64,000 bases of DNA from Pseudomonas siliginis (lineage in GTDB: Bacteria; Pseudomonadota; Gammaproteobacteria; Pseudomonadales; Pseudomonadaceae), in the NCBI RefSeq assembly GCF_019145195.1, contig NZ_JAHSTW010000007.1, positions 298,639 to 362,638 of the forward strand, in the 5' to 3' direction. The position numbers were made by a program, and so were the translations under genes. How positions within the stretch are numbered: the first letter of the stretch is position 1; each line of letters opens with the position of its first letter. Positions 26,062-34,139 of this stretch are shown in pieces. The notes under the pieces are model-generated. The model did not search any database and was not told the DNA's origin. It saw nothing but the letters and a program-made list of their open reading frames with translations.

Positions 26062-28119
26062 ATGCAGGCTTTCCTTTCACCGGGGATCAAATTGCTGGGG
26101 CGGTTTGGCTTCGCAGGTAAATTCCAATTATTGTTTCTGCTGTTCATTCTGCCGCTGGCCGGCAGCCTGTTGATGATCGGCCATGACTATCGCGAGAAGC
26201 TCAATCTGATCTCCGGCGAACGTGCCGGTGTGCGTCAATTGCTCGCGCTGGATGCGCTGGACAACCTGCTCGCCGCGCAACGCGACCGCGCCGCCCGCTG
26301 GCGCGCCACCGAGACCAATCGTCAGCCGACACCGGCCACCCTCGCCGCCATGGCTGCCTTCGACGGCGTGCAACCGGCAGTGCTGCAAGCCACCACAGAG
26401 CTGGGCAATGCCCTGAACCAGCAAGGCGCCGACGGCGCAATCCTCGAGCGCTTTCAGGCGCTGCAAACCGCACTCAATGGCCTGGATTCGAAAAGCCTTA
26501 GCAGTGTCGGCTGGTGGCCGGACGGTTATGACCGCTTCACCAATGCCCTGGGCGCGCTGCAAGCCTTGCGCGAGCAAATCGTCATGGACAATCGCCTGAC
26601 CCTCGCGCCGTGGCTGGAAACCTACTTGCTGACGCAGATTTCCACGCAGCACGCGCCGGACCTGATCGAGCGGGTCGGCCGTCTCGCCGCAGTCGGCCAG
26701 GCTTCGGTGGTCTCCGGGCAGTTCACCCTGCAAAGCCGCTTGCAGTTGCGCGACCTGCGCAGTCGCATCGGCGACGCCCGCGAGCAACTGGTGAAAACCG
26801 CCGGCCTGCTGGAGGCGCGTCTGCCAGTCGAGCTGCAAGCCTGGGCCGGCCAGTATCACGACAGCCTGAAACACCTCGACAGCGGCCTGAAAGTCCTTGA
26901 CGACGGTGTGTTTGGCGGCAGCATCAACCTCAAGCCAGAGGACTTCGAACGCAGCCTCGACGCGCTGCTCTCCGACCTCGCTTCCCTGCGCCAGCAATCC
27001 CTGGTCGCGCTGGATCAGCGGCTCGATGCGTATTACAGCTCGGCGATTCGCCAGTTCATTCTTGTCGCCGCAATTTTCGGTTGCCTGCTGCTGGCCGCGC
27101 TATACCTGTTCGTCTGCCTGCAAGCCTCGATCCGCCGTAGCGCCAGCGGCATCACCTTGCTCGCTGAGGCCTTGCGCGACGGCAACCTGAGCCTGCAAGT
27201 GCCAGTGGTGGGGCGCGATGAGCTGGCAGCGATCAGCACCGCGCTCAACGTCGCTGTGGTGCAACTGCGCAGCAGCATGCTCGGCGTCGACCACGAGACC
27301 TCGCAGTTGAGCAACGCGGTACGCAGCCTCAACCAACACTCCAGCGGCGCCCTGAGCGAAGTCGAGGCGCAGCAATTGCAGATCAGCCAGATCGCCGCTG
27401 CCGCCACGCAATTGGCCGCCACCTCGCAAGGCGTCGCGCAGAGTTGCGAACAGGCCTCCGGCAGCGCCCAGCAAACCCGGCGCATCGCCGCCGACAGCAG
27501 CCGCGACAGCCAGCGCACCACGGCGAGCATTCAGCAGCTCAATCAGCGCCTGAACGACACCGCCGCCGCACTCGGCCGGGTCAGCGAGCAAGGCCAGCAG
27601 ATTCAACTGGTCGTGGACACCATTCGCGGCGTCGCCGAGCAGACCAACCTGCTCGCGCTCAACGCCGCCATCGAAGCCGCCCGCGCCGGCGAACAGGGTC
27701 GCGGTTTTGCCGTGGTCGCCGACGAGGTGCGCAGCCTCTCGCAACGCACGCAATCGTCCACCGCGCAGATCGCTGGCACCGTCGACAGCCTGCGCGCCAC
27801 GGTCAACGAAGCGGTGAGCCTGATGGAAGCCGCCTGCGGCCAGGCGCAATCGGATGCCGAGGCGGTCACCGGACTCGGCGAACGCTTGGGAGAAATCGCC
27901 AGCGCCGTACAGAGCGTCACCGACACCCTGGCGCAAATCGCCACCGCTGTGGAAGAACAGGCCAGCACCGCCGACGAAGTCAGCGGCAATATCCAGCAGG
28001 TCGATCAGGCAGCGGTGCGTTTGCTCGAAGGCGCACGCGCCGTGAACCTCGCGGCCGACACCTTGAGCCAGGGCAGCGAAGCCCTGAGCGCCAATACCGC
28101 CAGATTCCAACTGCGCTGA
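26062..28119 (+). CDS. Transmembrane methyl-accepting chemotaxis protein
   Basis: A 685-residue chemoreceptor: cytoplasmic N-terminus, TM1 about residues 22-41, a large helical periplasmic sensor (about 42-330), TM2 about 331-352, HAMP to about 405, and the signalling hairpin with its tip around residues 527-556 (TNLLALNAAIEAARAGEQGR). The ligand is not apparent; the sensor is all-helical and Leu/Gln/Arg rich, resembling helical-bundle sensors. Single gene, ending just before tRNA-Met. Confidence 0.9.
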   Translation: MQAFLSPGIKLLGRFGFAGKFQLLFLLFILPLAGSLLMIGHDYREKLNLISGERAGVRQLLALDALDNLLAAQRDRAARWRATETNRQPTPATLAAMAAFDGVQPAVLQATTELGNALNQQGADGAILERFQALQTALNGLDSKSLSSVGWWPDGYDRFTNALGALQALREQIVMDNRLTLAPWLETYLLTQISTQHAPDLIERVGRLAAVGQASVVSGQFTLQSRLQLRDLRSRIGDAREQLVKTAGLLEARLPVELQAWAGQYHDSLKHLDSGLKVLDDGVFGGSINLKPEDFERSLDALLSDLASLRQQSLVALDQRLDAYYSSAIRQFILVAAIFGCLLLAALYLFVCLQASIRRSASGITLLAEALRDGNLSLQVPVVGRDELAAISTALNVAVVQLRSSMLGVDHETSQLSNAVRSLNQHSSGALSEVEAQQLQISQIAAAATQLAATSQGVAQSCEQASGSAQQTRRIAADSSRDSQRTTASIQQLNQRLNDTAAALGRVSEQGQQIQLVVDTIRGVAEQTNLLALNAAIEAARAGEQGRGFAVVADEVRSLSQRTQSSTAQIAGTVDSLRATVNEAVSLMEAACGQAQSDAEAVTGLGERLGEIASAVQSVTDTLAQIATAVEEQASTADEVSGNIQQVDQAAVRLLEGARAVNLAADTLSQGSEALSANTARFQLR

Positions 28120-28194
28120 CGCCCTTCCCGGCCCCGATTTTCGGGGCTGGAGGATAAGCGGTTGAAAACAGGAAGAAATATTTTCGATTTACGC

Positions 28195-28223
28195 TTGACG
28201 CTTTGCCATTTCAGGGGAATAAT
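28195..28223 (+). promoter_or_regulatory. tRNA-Met promoter
   Basis: TTGACG at 28195-28200, a 17-base spacer and AATAAT at 28218-28223, placing the transcription start just before the tRNA at 28235. Confidence 0.6.
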
Positions 28224-28234
28224 GCGCGCCACTT

Positions 28235-28311
28235 GGCTACATAGCTCAGTTGGTTAGAGCATAGCATTCATAATGCTGGGGTCCGGGGTTCAAGTCCCTG
28301 TGTAGCCACCA
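28235..28311 (+). tRNA. tRNA-Met, elongator (anticodon CAT)
   Basis: A 77-base cloverleaf: acceptor GGCTACA (28235-28241) pairs with TGTAGCC (28301-28307), anticodon CAT at 28269-28271, T arm containing GGTTCAAGTCC, CCA encoded at 28309-28311. The GGCTAC acceptor stem is that of elongator tRNA-Met rather than tRNA-Ile2 or initiator tRNA. Its 3' end is the integration site of the adjacent element and remains intact. Confidence 0.95.
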
Positions 28312-28316
28312 AGTAC
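28288..28316. other. attL of the integrated element
   Basis: The 3' end of tRNA-Met plus AAGTAC. The 11-base core CCACCAAGTAC (28306-28316) recurs exactly at 43925-43935, and the flanking GTTCAA...CTGTGTA is repeated imperfectly there. Typical of tyrosine recombinases that use the T arm and 3' end of a tRNA gene. Confidence 0.85.
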
Positions 28317-28350
28317 CGATTTACAGATGTCTCAGGATGTCTATAAATCA

Positions 28351-28386
28351 AAACAAGAAGCCCGCCTCGTGCGGGCTTTCTTGTTT
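28351..28386 (+). terminator. Hairpin terminator just inside attL
   Basis: AAACAAGAAGCCCGC (28351-28365) pairs with GCGGGCTTTCTTGTTT (28371-28386) around loop CTCGT. It ends tRNA-Met transcription in the integrated state, replacing the host terminator that now lies beyond attR. Confidence 0.8.
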
Positions 28387-28401
28387 CTGGCTATCCCTCC
28401 T

Positions 28402-28474
28402 TGTATCCCCCTATACCTTCCCTCCGTGTATCCCACTGTGTATCCTCGACAAATAATTGAACCGAAGGGATACA
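28402..28474. promoter_or_regulatory. Left arm-type integrase binding sites (TGTATCCC)
   Basis: TGTATCCC at 28402-28409 and 28427-28434, TGTATCCT at 28439-28446 and the inverted GGGATACA at 28467-28474, all just before the integrase start. The same word occurs twice at the right end (43836 and 43848). Repeated short words at both ends of an integrated element are the expected pattern of arm-type Int sites. Confidence 0.6.
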
Positions 28475-28480
28475 GGTCAG

Positions 28481-29722
28481 ATGAAGCGTTCAGAGATAAA
28501 GCGCCGCCCCCTCTCCGATACCGCATTGGCCGGCCTAGAGCCTGATGCCAAGGAGTATCGGGAACTCGATGGCAATGGCCTCTATTTCCGCGTGAAAACT
28601 GACGGCCAGAAGTCCTGGCAACTTCGCTACAAGAAGCCAGACGGCAAATGGTCTTGGCTCGGACTGGGCGGTTATCCCGATGTGAGCGGGTCGGTAGCAA
28701 GGCAGAAAGCTGCCGAGCTGCGCGCCGACGCGGCTGATGGAAAGAATCCGATCGTTACAAAGCAGGCTCGCAAGAAAGCGGAAAGGAGCACTGCCGCCGA
28801 AACATTCGAGCCGCTTGCAAGAGAGTGGTACACCTCAAGACTCACCAACTGGGACGCAGGCACGTCGAGGCGAATCATGGGCGCCTTCGAGCGTCATGTT
28901 TTCCCCGTGTTCGGTAAGCGACCCTACGCAGAGATCACCCCACTCGAGTGGATGGAGTTTCTGCGAGGCATGGAGCAGCAGGGAATCCTCGAGCAGATGA
29001 GCCGGGTTCGCTCGTACTGCAGAGACGTCTACGACTTGGCCAGGGTAACCGGGCGCGCGACTCACAACCCGCTTGAAGGCCTTCAGAAATATCTCAAGTC
29101 CGGCAAGGCCGAGAACTACGCGCACGTTTCCCCTGAAGAACTGCCTGGCCTGATCCGCGCCATAGCCGCTTACCCTCATGCCCACGACGTGCGCCTAGGC
29201 CTGCGCCTTCTGAGTCTCTTCGCCGTGCGCCCCAGCGAGCTACGCGAGGCGCGGTGGTCTGAGTTCGACTTTGCCAAAAAGATTTGGACTATTCCCGTCG
29301 AGCGCAAAGGTCGCAAGAAAGGCCTTGAGCATCTGGTCCCGCTTTCGTCTCAGGCGATCGAGGCGCTGGAGGAGTTGCGCAAATACACCGGCAGCTATCC
29401 CCTTCTCTTCCCAGGTCGCAGCGATCACACCAAACCGCGGAGCGACACGGTGTTCCTGATGGCACTGCGTCGGATGGGATACGAAGGTCGGCAAACCGGC
29501 CACGGCTTCCGGCACATCGCGTCAACGGTGCTCAACGAAAACGGATTCGACGAGAACCATATCGAGGCCCAGCTTTCGCACAAGAAACCCGGCGTCGCAG
29601 GTATCTACAACAAGGCCCAGTACCTACCCCAGCGCACGACGATGATGCAATGGTATGCGAACTACCTAGACGGACTGGCCGGCGGCATCGTTGTAAAAGG
29701 TGATTTCGGGCAGAGGGCCTGA
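28481..29722 (+). CDS. P4-type tyrosine site-specific integrase
   Basis: A 413-residue recombinase with the N-terminal DUF4102 arm-binding domain (LSDTALAGLEP, GLYFRVKTDG, RYKKPDGKWSWLGLGGYP), a SAM-like core-binding domain and the catalytic domain: R250 (AVRPSELREA), H341-x2-R344 (GHGFRH), H367 (LSHKK) and nucleophile Y376 (AGIYNKAQYL). The ATG at 28481 gives the usual N-terminus; a TTG at 28457 is in frame but less likely. Catalyses integration into, and with Xis excision from, the tRNA-Met site. Confidence 0.93.
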   Translation: MKRSEIKRRPLSDTALAGLEPDAKEYRELDGNGLYFRVKTDGQKSWQLRYKKPDGKWSWLGLGGYPDVSGSVARQKAAELRADAADGKNPIVTKQARKKAERSTAAETFEPLAREWYTSRLTNWDAGTSRRIMGAFERHVFPVFGKRPYAEITPLEWMEFLRGMEQQGILEQMSRVRSYCRDVYDLARVTGRATHNPLEGLQKYLKSGKAENYAHVSPEELPGLIRAIAAYPHAHDVRLGLRLLSLFAVRPSELREARWSEFDFAKKIWTIPVERKGRKKGLEHLVPLSSQAIEALEELRKYTGSYPLLFPGRSDHTKPRSDTVFLMALRRMGYEGRQTGHGFRHIASTVLNENGFDENHIEAQLSHKKPGVAGIYNKAQYLPQRTTMMQWYANYLDGLAGGIVVKGDFGQRA

Positions 29723-29856
29723 AGGAGGCCTTCAGTCGCCGTAAGGCACGGTTATAGACTGAAGCCAATTGCAGCTAAGGTTCGCTGGCACCACATGGCT
29801 GATCGTGTGCGCCTGCTGACAGTCGAGTTATTGAACGATACCGGAGATCGGAACCT

Positions 29857-30723
29857 GTGAGAGACATTCCAACACCAGCGCAATTCGATTCCCTAGAAAA
29901 AGCGATCGAACAATTTATCCTCGTTCTTGGCCAAAAATTCGGCGAGATAACAGAGAAGGTAAGCAACGATCTGGACTACCACCTTCCTGACGGTTTGATT
30001 TCGGGACTTGCTGAAGAATTCAAGACGGCCAGATTGGAGGCAATTCAATCCTGCTTCAATGATGAAACAGACATCGCATACACCTGGCTTGATAGAGAAC
30101 TGTCATTCCAGGTTGCTATGCAAAAACTGGGTTTCACTACTTCGACCAGCGAGAACCCATACGAGAAAATCATAGAAATCCACAACAATCGAACCAAGTG
30201 GCGATCGCACCATTTGAAGAAAAGCGTTCTTAGGCACGCGACTCTGCATTTAGCTTATGTGGGCGGAGTTGCGAGAGCATCCAGTGGATTCATTACTGGA
30301 AACCGCAGGAAGGCAGCAATCGAAGGCCCTAAGGCTATTCAACGAATGCTCGACCTAATGGAACAGATAGAGGAGATTCAAAAAAGCACGGACTTCTTGG
30401 GCCAGCCGATCGGCCTTGGCGGGCGCGTCTGGGAAAGGACGAAAAGCAATATGGAAGGGGCGCTGGAACACCTTTTCTCCACGACAAAAAGGGATGACAA
30501 GGATTTGGCCGCTCGGCTGATGGCGTCGGAGCTGATACGTCTTCATATAAAACTATTCTCTGCCCCGCACAAAGGCTCAGTGTATTCCCTCATGGGACTG
30601 CCTTTTATCGAAAGACCCATGGAGATGAAAACTATTGAGCGGCTAGTGGCGTTGGAGAATGTTCGTACTGAAAACCTGGATTCATCACAGCTGAGTATTT
30701 TTGGGAGAAAGATCATTTGCTAG
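29857..30723 (+). CDS. Unknown 288-residue cargo protein
   Basis: Not recognised. Starts with GTG after GGAGATCGGAACCT. It is largely alpha-helical, with heptad-like stretches (SLEKAIEQFILVLGQKFGEI, RMLDLMEQIEEIQK), a basic segment around WRSHHLKKSVLRH and a C-terminus SQLSIFGRKIIC. No signal peptide or membrane segment. Lower GC and a different codon pattern from its neighbours point to separate acquisition. Its place beside the integrase is where satellites often carry defence or lysogenic-conversion genes, but nothing in the sequence proves such a role. Confidence 0.6.
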   Translation: MRDIPTPAQFDSLEKAIEQFILVLGQKFGEITEKVSNDLDYHLPDGLISGLAEEFKTARLEAIQSCFNDETDIAYTWLDRELSFQVAMQKLGFTTSTSENPYEKIIEIHNNRTKWRSHHLKKSVLRHATLHLAYVGGVARASSGFITGNRRKAAIEGPKAIQRMLDLMEQIEEIQKSTDFLGQPIGLGGRVWERTKSNMEGALEHLFSTTKRDDKDLAARLMASELIRLHIKLFSAPHKGSVYSLMGLPFIERPMEMKTIERLVALENVRTENLDSSQLSIFGRKIIC

Positions 30724-30891
30724 TCAAAAAAACGTGATTAAACCTTCATTTTCTGTCCTTAGATAAGGTTCTGTTTCCTGTCATTTTTTGTCGACTAAAC
30801 ACAGCCCAATACAGCTTAGCTTCGTCGTCGCGCCAAGCATTTGTCTTTGCAATTCTATCTCCCGTCATCTCCAGTTATTACGGGAAACTTA

Positions 30892-31161
30892 ATGGACACT
30901 ATCCGCCCCCACCGCTCCCTTTCTGCCTCTGCATCGCAGACCTTCGATCCTTCAATCACTCTGATTCGCATGCCGGATCTGGAGGCCATTACTGGCCTCG
31001 CCCGCCCCACGGTGTACAAACGCCTCAAAGATGATCCAACGTTCCCGCGCCCAGTGCCCCTGAGTAACAGCAAGTCGCGCGGCTCGCCGGTTGGCTTTGT
31101 TTTGGCTGAGGTACAGGAATGGGTTCGTCAGCGCATCGCACTACGTGGGGAGGCGGCGTAA
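30892..31161 (+). CDS. AlpA-family DNA-binding regulator
   Basis: An 89-residue protein with the AlpA/MerR-like helix-turn-helix: LIRMPDLEAITGLARPTVYK, then DPTFPRPVPLSN and a C-terminal helix EVQEWVRQRIALR. AlpA proteins activate excision functions in P4-like elements. The ATG at 30892 gives the normal AlpA length; the frame is open to 30841. The next gene starts on the base after its stop codon. Confidence 0.85.
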   Translation: MDTIRPHRSLSASASQTFDPSITLIRMPDLEAITGLARPTVYKRLKDDPTFPRPVPLSNSKSRGSPVGFVLAEVQEWVRQRIALRGEAA

Positions 31162-31464
31162 ATGACAGACAAAAAAATGGCCGACCAACAGGCCAGCCAC
31201 GAAAATACTCACGTAGAGAATACCAGCGGAACCGCTCAACGTGCTCGACTTTTGGAGCGACTGAGAGCCGGCCCGATTGATACGTTTACGGCTATTCGCG
31301 AGCTGAACATCGTTCGCCCTGGTGCCCGCATCAACGAGCTGCGCGCGCTCGGCCACAAGATCCTCACACATCGCGTGAGCCTGACCGACGATCAAGGTCG
31401 GAGTCACGGCCGTATGGCTCTGTACTACCTCAGCACTAATCCGCCTGCTGGAGTTTCCGTATGA
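31162..31464 (+). CDS. Helix-turn-helix (HTH_39-like) element protein
   Basis: A 100-residue protein with a winged-helix core: AQRARLLERLRAGPIDTFTA, RELNIVRPGARINELRALGH and a beta-wing ILTHRVSLTDDQGRSHGRMALYYL. This pattern is common in phage and satellite early regions next to primase genes. Translationally coupled to AlpA (stop and start abut). Likely a regulator. Confidence 0.75.
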   Translation: MTDKKMADQQASHENTHVENTSGTAQRARLLERLRAGPIDTFTAIRELNIVRPGARINELRALGHKILTHRVSLTDDQGRSHGRMALYYLSTNPPAGVSV

Positions 31465-31649
31465 TGACTATGCTCATGCCAAGCGATAGTCGGTCGCAAA
31501 CTTCGCTTGCTCGGATGGGGCGTCAGCGCTATGGTTCAAGGGTCGCGGTAAATCCCGTGACCGACCTTGGCCGGTCGAGTATCGTTAGGCGCACAAGCGC
31601 CCACCATCCGATTGCTGGCGCTTTTTTTGCGTCCGCACAATCGTGTTAT

Positions 31650-31728
31650 GGCGGCTGTGCGTGGGACACCTTCGGGTGTGCCGGGTTCCTAACGTCCCGG
31701 TCGGCCAACCCGCGTACAGCTGCCACCC
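31650..31728 (+). ncRNA. C4 antisense RNA
   Basis: The segment has the C4 architecture of phages P1 and P4: outer stem GGCGGCTGT/ACAGCTGCC, inner hairpin ACACC-TTCG-GGTGT at about 31666-31679, and GCCGGGTTCC with GGCCAACCCG forming another arm. Two single-stranded or loop segments are complementary to the leader just downstream: TCCTAACGT (31687-31695) to ACGTTAGGA (31764-31772), which contains the ribosome site of the next gene, and AGCTGCCAC (31718-31726) to GTGGCAGCT (31750-31758). This is the a'/b' antisense arrangement expected for C4 control. Confidence 0.85.
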
Positions 31729-31749
31729 ATCTTCGCTTGGCCGCGAAAA

Positions 31750-31772
31750 GTGGCAGCTCCTCAACGTTAGGA
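31750..31772 (+). promoter_or_regulatory. C4 target site over the ribosome-binding site
   Basis: GTGGCAGCT (31750-31758) and ACGTTAGGA (31764-31772) are perfect 9-base complements of two C4 RNA segments. The second overlaps the AGGAG ribosome site of the gene starting at 31782, so pairing would block its translation. Confidence 0.75.
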
Positions 31773-31781
31773 GCTACACCC

Positions 31782-31943
31782 ATGAAACACGCCCTCACTC
31801 CATCAAAGATCCGCGCCTTTGCTCACCGCCGCATGGCCCTGAGCGCTCTCCGCGCAAACTCGCCCCTTTCCTCTCGCCTCGCCCGCTACAACGCCAATAT
31901 GGCCATCGCCCGCAACCTAGAAGCTAAAGGGGGTGTGCAATGA
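31782..31943 (+). CDS. C4-controlled small basic protein
   Basis: A 53-residue protein starting MKHALTPSKIRAFAHRRMAL, rich in Arg and Ala and largely helical. The ATG at 31782 has a good TAGGAG ribosome site that lies in the C4 antisense target; the frame is open far upstream (to 31461) but that part runs through the C4 RNA and is not expected to be translated. By position it corresponds to the Icd/Ash-like genes controlled by C4 in P1/P4, though no sequence similarity is claimed. Overlaps the DUF3077-type gene by 4 bases. Confidence 0.65.
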   Translation: MKHALTPSKIRAFAHRRMALSALRANSPLSSRLARYNANMAIARNLEAKGGVQ

Positions 31944-32236
31944 ACACTCATACCGAGCTGGAGGTTACTCCGCTGCTTACGAACGCCTCGGAGTTTCACA
32001 CTACGGGCACGCGATCATTCTTTTCCGTCTCAGCCGGCATTTCTGTCGCCGATGCGCTGCACGAAGCGAGCTGCTTCCTCGCGGCGGGCGATGCAATGCT
32101 GACGAAATCCATGGATAGCGGCCTTGGTGTCGATGAGGTGTTTGGAATCAGGCTTTTGATGGCCGCAGCCAAGGCCTTGGTTGACTCTTCCACCGCTCCT
32201 ATCCAGTTCGGCAATCGCCAAGGCGGTGCCGAATGA
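31940..32236 (+). CDS. DUF3077-type protein
   Basis: A 98-residue protein with the DUF3077 core FSVSAGISVADALHEASCFLAAG and a second helix-rich half ending in TAPIQFGNRQGG. The family is small, found in pseudomonad phages and islands, and has no known function. Coupled by ATGA overlaps at both ends. Confidence 0.7.
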   Translation: MNTHTELEVTPLLTNASEFHTTGTRSFFSVSAGISVADALHEASCFLAAGDAMLTKSMDSGLGVDEVFGIRLLMAAAKALVDSSTAPIQFGNRQGGAE

Positions 32237-32448
32237 AAACCCCAGCTCTCGCAGCCGAAATCAGCGTTGAGGACATGCGGGACGTTCAGGAAATTCTGAA
32301 GCTGCTCGCACTTTCCTTTGCCCTGATCGCCTCACCTTCGATCAACATACTCGTGGCACGAGTTACTGCAGTTTTCGCTCAGCACACTGCTATGGCCTGG
32401 GCGGAACTTCTCGACGACTTGATCGCTGCGCAAGGGGGTGCCCAATGA
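32233..32448 (+). CDS. Small element protein, unknown
   Basis: A 71-residue helical protein (DMRDVQEILKLLALSFALI..., TAMAWAELLDDLIAAQGG) with one moderately hydrophobic stretch that is too short and mixed to be a sure membrane segment. Not recognised. Coupled to both neighbours by 4-base overlaps, which supports it being translated. Confidence 0.6.
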   Translation: MKTPALAAEISVEDMRDVQEILKLLALSFALIASPSINILVARVTAVFAQHTAMAWAELLDDLIAAQGGAQ

Positions 32449-32969
32449 GCAGCCTACTTTCAACTGCGATCAACGCCGAACGAGAACACGCATATCAGTG
32501 GTGGAGTGTTCTCAATCAGTTGCGCCTTTCCAACGAGTTGCCGGACTGGGTTCGCGCCAAAGACATTGGTAGCGATACCGACTATCAGAAAGCGCTGATC
32601 GCGAGAAGCGACGTCAATCAGGCTCTGTTTGGCGTCGACGAGATCGAACCGTCAGACGACCTCGAGCCATGCGCCTACGAGCGTCAGCGGCTCATTGATC
32701 TGATGGAGTTGGAGCGCACCCGCTATCTGACATGGTGGACCATGCTCAGCGAAATGCGGGCACGTAGGCAGCTACCGGATTGGGTTCTGACTAATCGCAT
32801 TGGTAACGGTCCGGATCATGAGCGGTGGTCTGACAAATCGGCACAGGTCAACCAGATGCTGTTTGGACAATCACGCGTTCGCCACTTAGCGACGCAGCTT
32901 CGGTTGCCTGAGGGGCCACGCCCCGATTCGCGCCAGCGCACAGCGTCGGCGACTCCCGTGAATTGCTGA
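32445..32969 (+). CDS. Element protein with internal tandem duplication
   Basis: A 174-residue protein of unknown function made of two similar halves. YQWWSVLNQLRLSNELPDWV...SDVNQALFG (about residues 17-63) is repeated as YLTWWTMLSEMRARRQLPDWV...SAQVNQMLFG (about 92-140). Shared positions include WW, LPDWV, I-G and VNQ-LFG. Not recognised as a named family; the C-terminal tail is basic and probably disordered. Confidence 0.6.
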   Translation: MSSLLSTAINAEREHAYQWWSVLNQLRLSNELPDWVRAKDIGSDTDYQKALIARSDVNQALFGVDEIEPSDDLEPCAYERQRLIDLMELERTRYLTWWTMLSEMRARRQLPDWVLTNRIGNGPDHERWSDKSAQVNQMLFGQSRVRHLATQLRLPEGPRPDSRQRTASATPVNC

Positions 32970-32989
32970 TTCGATAAAGGTTTAAGCAC

Positions 32990-33265
32990 ATGAAAATTCA
33001 AAATGGCGCGTCGGCGCCAACGGGATCGGCTTGCCCGAAGAAAGCCACAGAGCTGTTCTATGTGACCCATCCGAAAGCGCTAAAGGCGTTGCTTGGCCCG
33101 TTCCTGACGGAGTCTGAAGCCGAGTGCGGGCGCGTTGTTATGGGTAGCCCTGACGCCCGAGTGACTGCCTGTCTCGTTGAGTCAATCGACGACATCACGC
33201 ACTGGCACGCCGTGAACAATGGGCGGGTTTGCCGGGTCTTCGCAGGGAGCGCCAGTCATGGATGA
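32990..33265 (+). CDS. Small element protein upstream of primase, unknown
   Basis: A 91-residue protein starting MKIQNGASAPTGSACPKKAT. It has an AAGG ribosome site and overlaps the primase start by 8 bases, so it belongs to the replication operon. No domain recognised. Confidence 0.55.
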   Translation: MKIQNGASAPTGSACPKKATELFYVTHPKALKALLGPFLTESEAECGRVVMGSPDARVTACLVESIDDITHWHAVNNGRVCRVFAGSASHG

Positions 33266-34139
33266 CGCAGCGATCTTGTTCCGTGATGCGCTCCAGGCGA
33301 CTTATGGGCAGCTTGATTGGCTCCCTCTGCCCGATGGCAGCATCCACCGGTTCCGCGTTCCAGACGACAAGCCCGGCACTCTCAATGGTTGGTATGTCCT
33401 GTATCTGGATGGTATCGCCTCCGGTGCTTTTGGCAGTTGGAAGTCCGGAGCTGCCAGCACTTGGTGTAGCCGCGAACCGGTAGACGCTCGCGAGGCCGCG
33501 CAGATCCGCGAGCGAATTGAGCAGGCTCGGCGCCAGCGCGAGGCCGAACAACAACGGCGCCAGCAGCAAGCCGCAGAGAAGGCTAATCACTGGTGGCGCA
33601 ATGCTCGGCGCGCATCGCCTGATCACCCATACCTCACAGCCAAAAGAGTTCGCTCCCACGGCCTGCGCCAGCGCGGCGCGGATCTGCTCGTACCGCTGTA
33701 CCTCGACGGCCTCCTAGTCAATCTGCAGCGAATCGCCCCAGACGGCGCCAAGCGTTTCTTGCCCGGTGGGCGCGTGAAAGGCACGTACTCGCCTCTAGGC
33801 ATCATCGAGCCCGGCGCCTTGCTCTGCATCTGCGAAGGATGGGCGACGGGCGCCAGTCTCCACCAACACGGTGGCTATGCCGTTGCCGCTGCCATGAACG
33901 CGGGAAACCTGTTCCCGGCGGCGATGGGGCTTCGTTCGCGCTACCCGGACCAGCCATTTGTTATTGCTGGCGACGACGACCGACTCACCGACGGAAACCC
34001 GGGACGCACTGCAGCGAACGCAGCCGCGGCGGCAGTGGGCGCTCAAGTGGCTTTCCCCGAATGGCCAGAAGGTGCGCCGGCTGACCTCACTGATTTCAAC
34101 GACCTCGCAAACTGGAAGCTCGCCAATGGCCAAGCCTGA
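33258..34139 (+). CDS. Toprim-domain primase
   Basis: A 293-residue protein. The N-terminal third is a degenerate primase zinc-ribbon-like region (HRFRVPDDKPGTLNGWYVLY), the middle a charged helical linker (REAEQQRRQQQAAEKAN), and the C-terminal half a Toprim domain: the glutamate motif CICEGWATGASL, and the DxD-type acidic motif IAGDDDRLTDGNPGR. Makes primers for element replication with the adjacent helicase. The ATG at 33258 overlaps the previous gene by 8 bases; the longer frame to 33219 is inside it. Confidence 0.85.
   Translation: MDDAAILFRDALQATYGQLDWLPLPDGSIHRFRVPDDKPGTLNGWYVLYLDGIASGAFGSWKSGAASTWCSREPVDAREAAQIRERIEQARRQREAEQQRRQQQAAEKANHWWRNARRASPDHPYLTAKRVRSHGLRQRGADLLVPLYLDGLLVNLQRIAPDGAKRFLPGGRVKGTYSPLGIIEPGALLCICEGWATGASLHQHGGYAVAAAMNAGNLFPAAMGLRSRYPDQPFVIAGDDDRLTDGNPGRTAANAAAAAVGAQVAFPEWPEGAPADLTDFNDLANWKLANGQA

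Noticed and set aside
28235..28311. tRNA with CAT anticodon considered as tRNA-Ile2 or initiator tRNA
   Set aside because: The GGCTAC acceptor stem with full pairing fits elongator tRNA-Met; the initiator C-A mismatch at the acceptor end is absent.
31461..31781. In-frame upstream extension of the 31782 gene
   Set aside because: It runs through the C4 RNA, and the start with the C4-covered ribosome site is at 31782.
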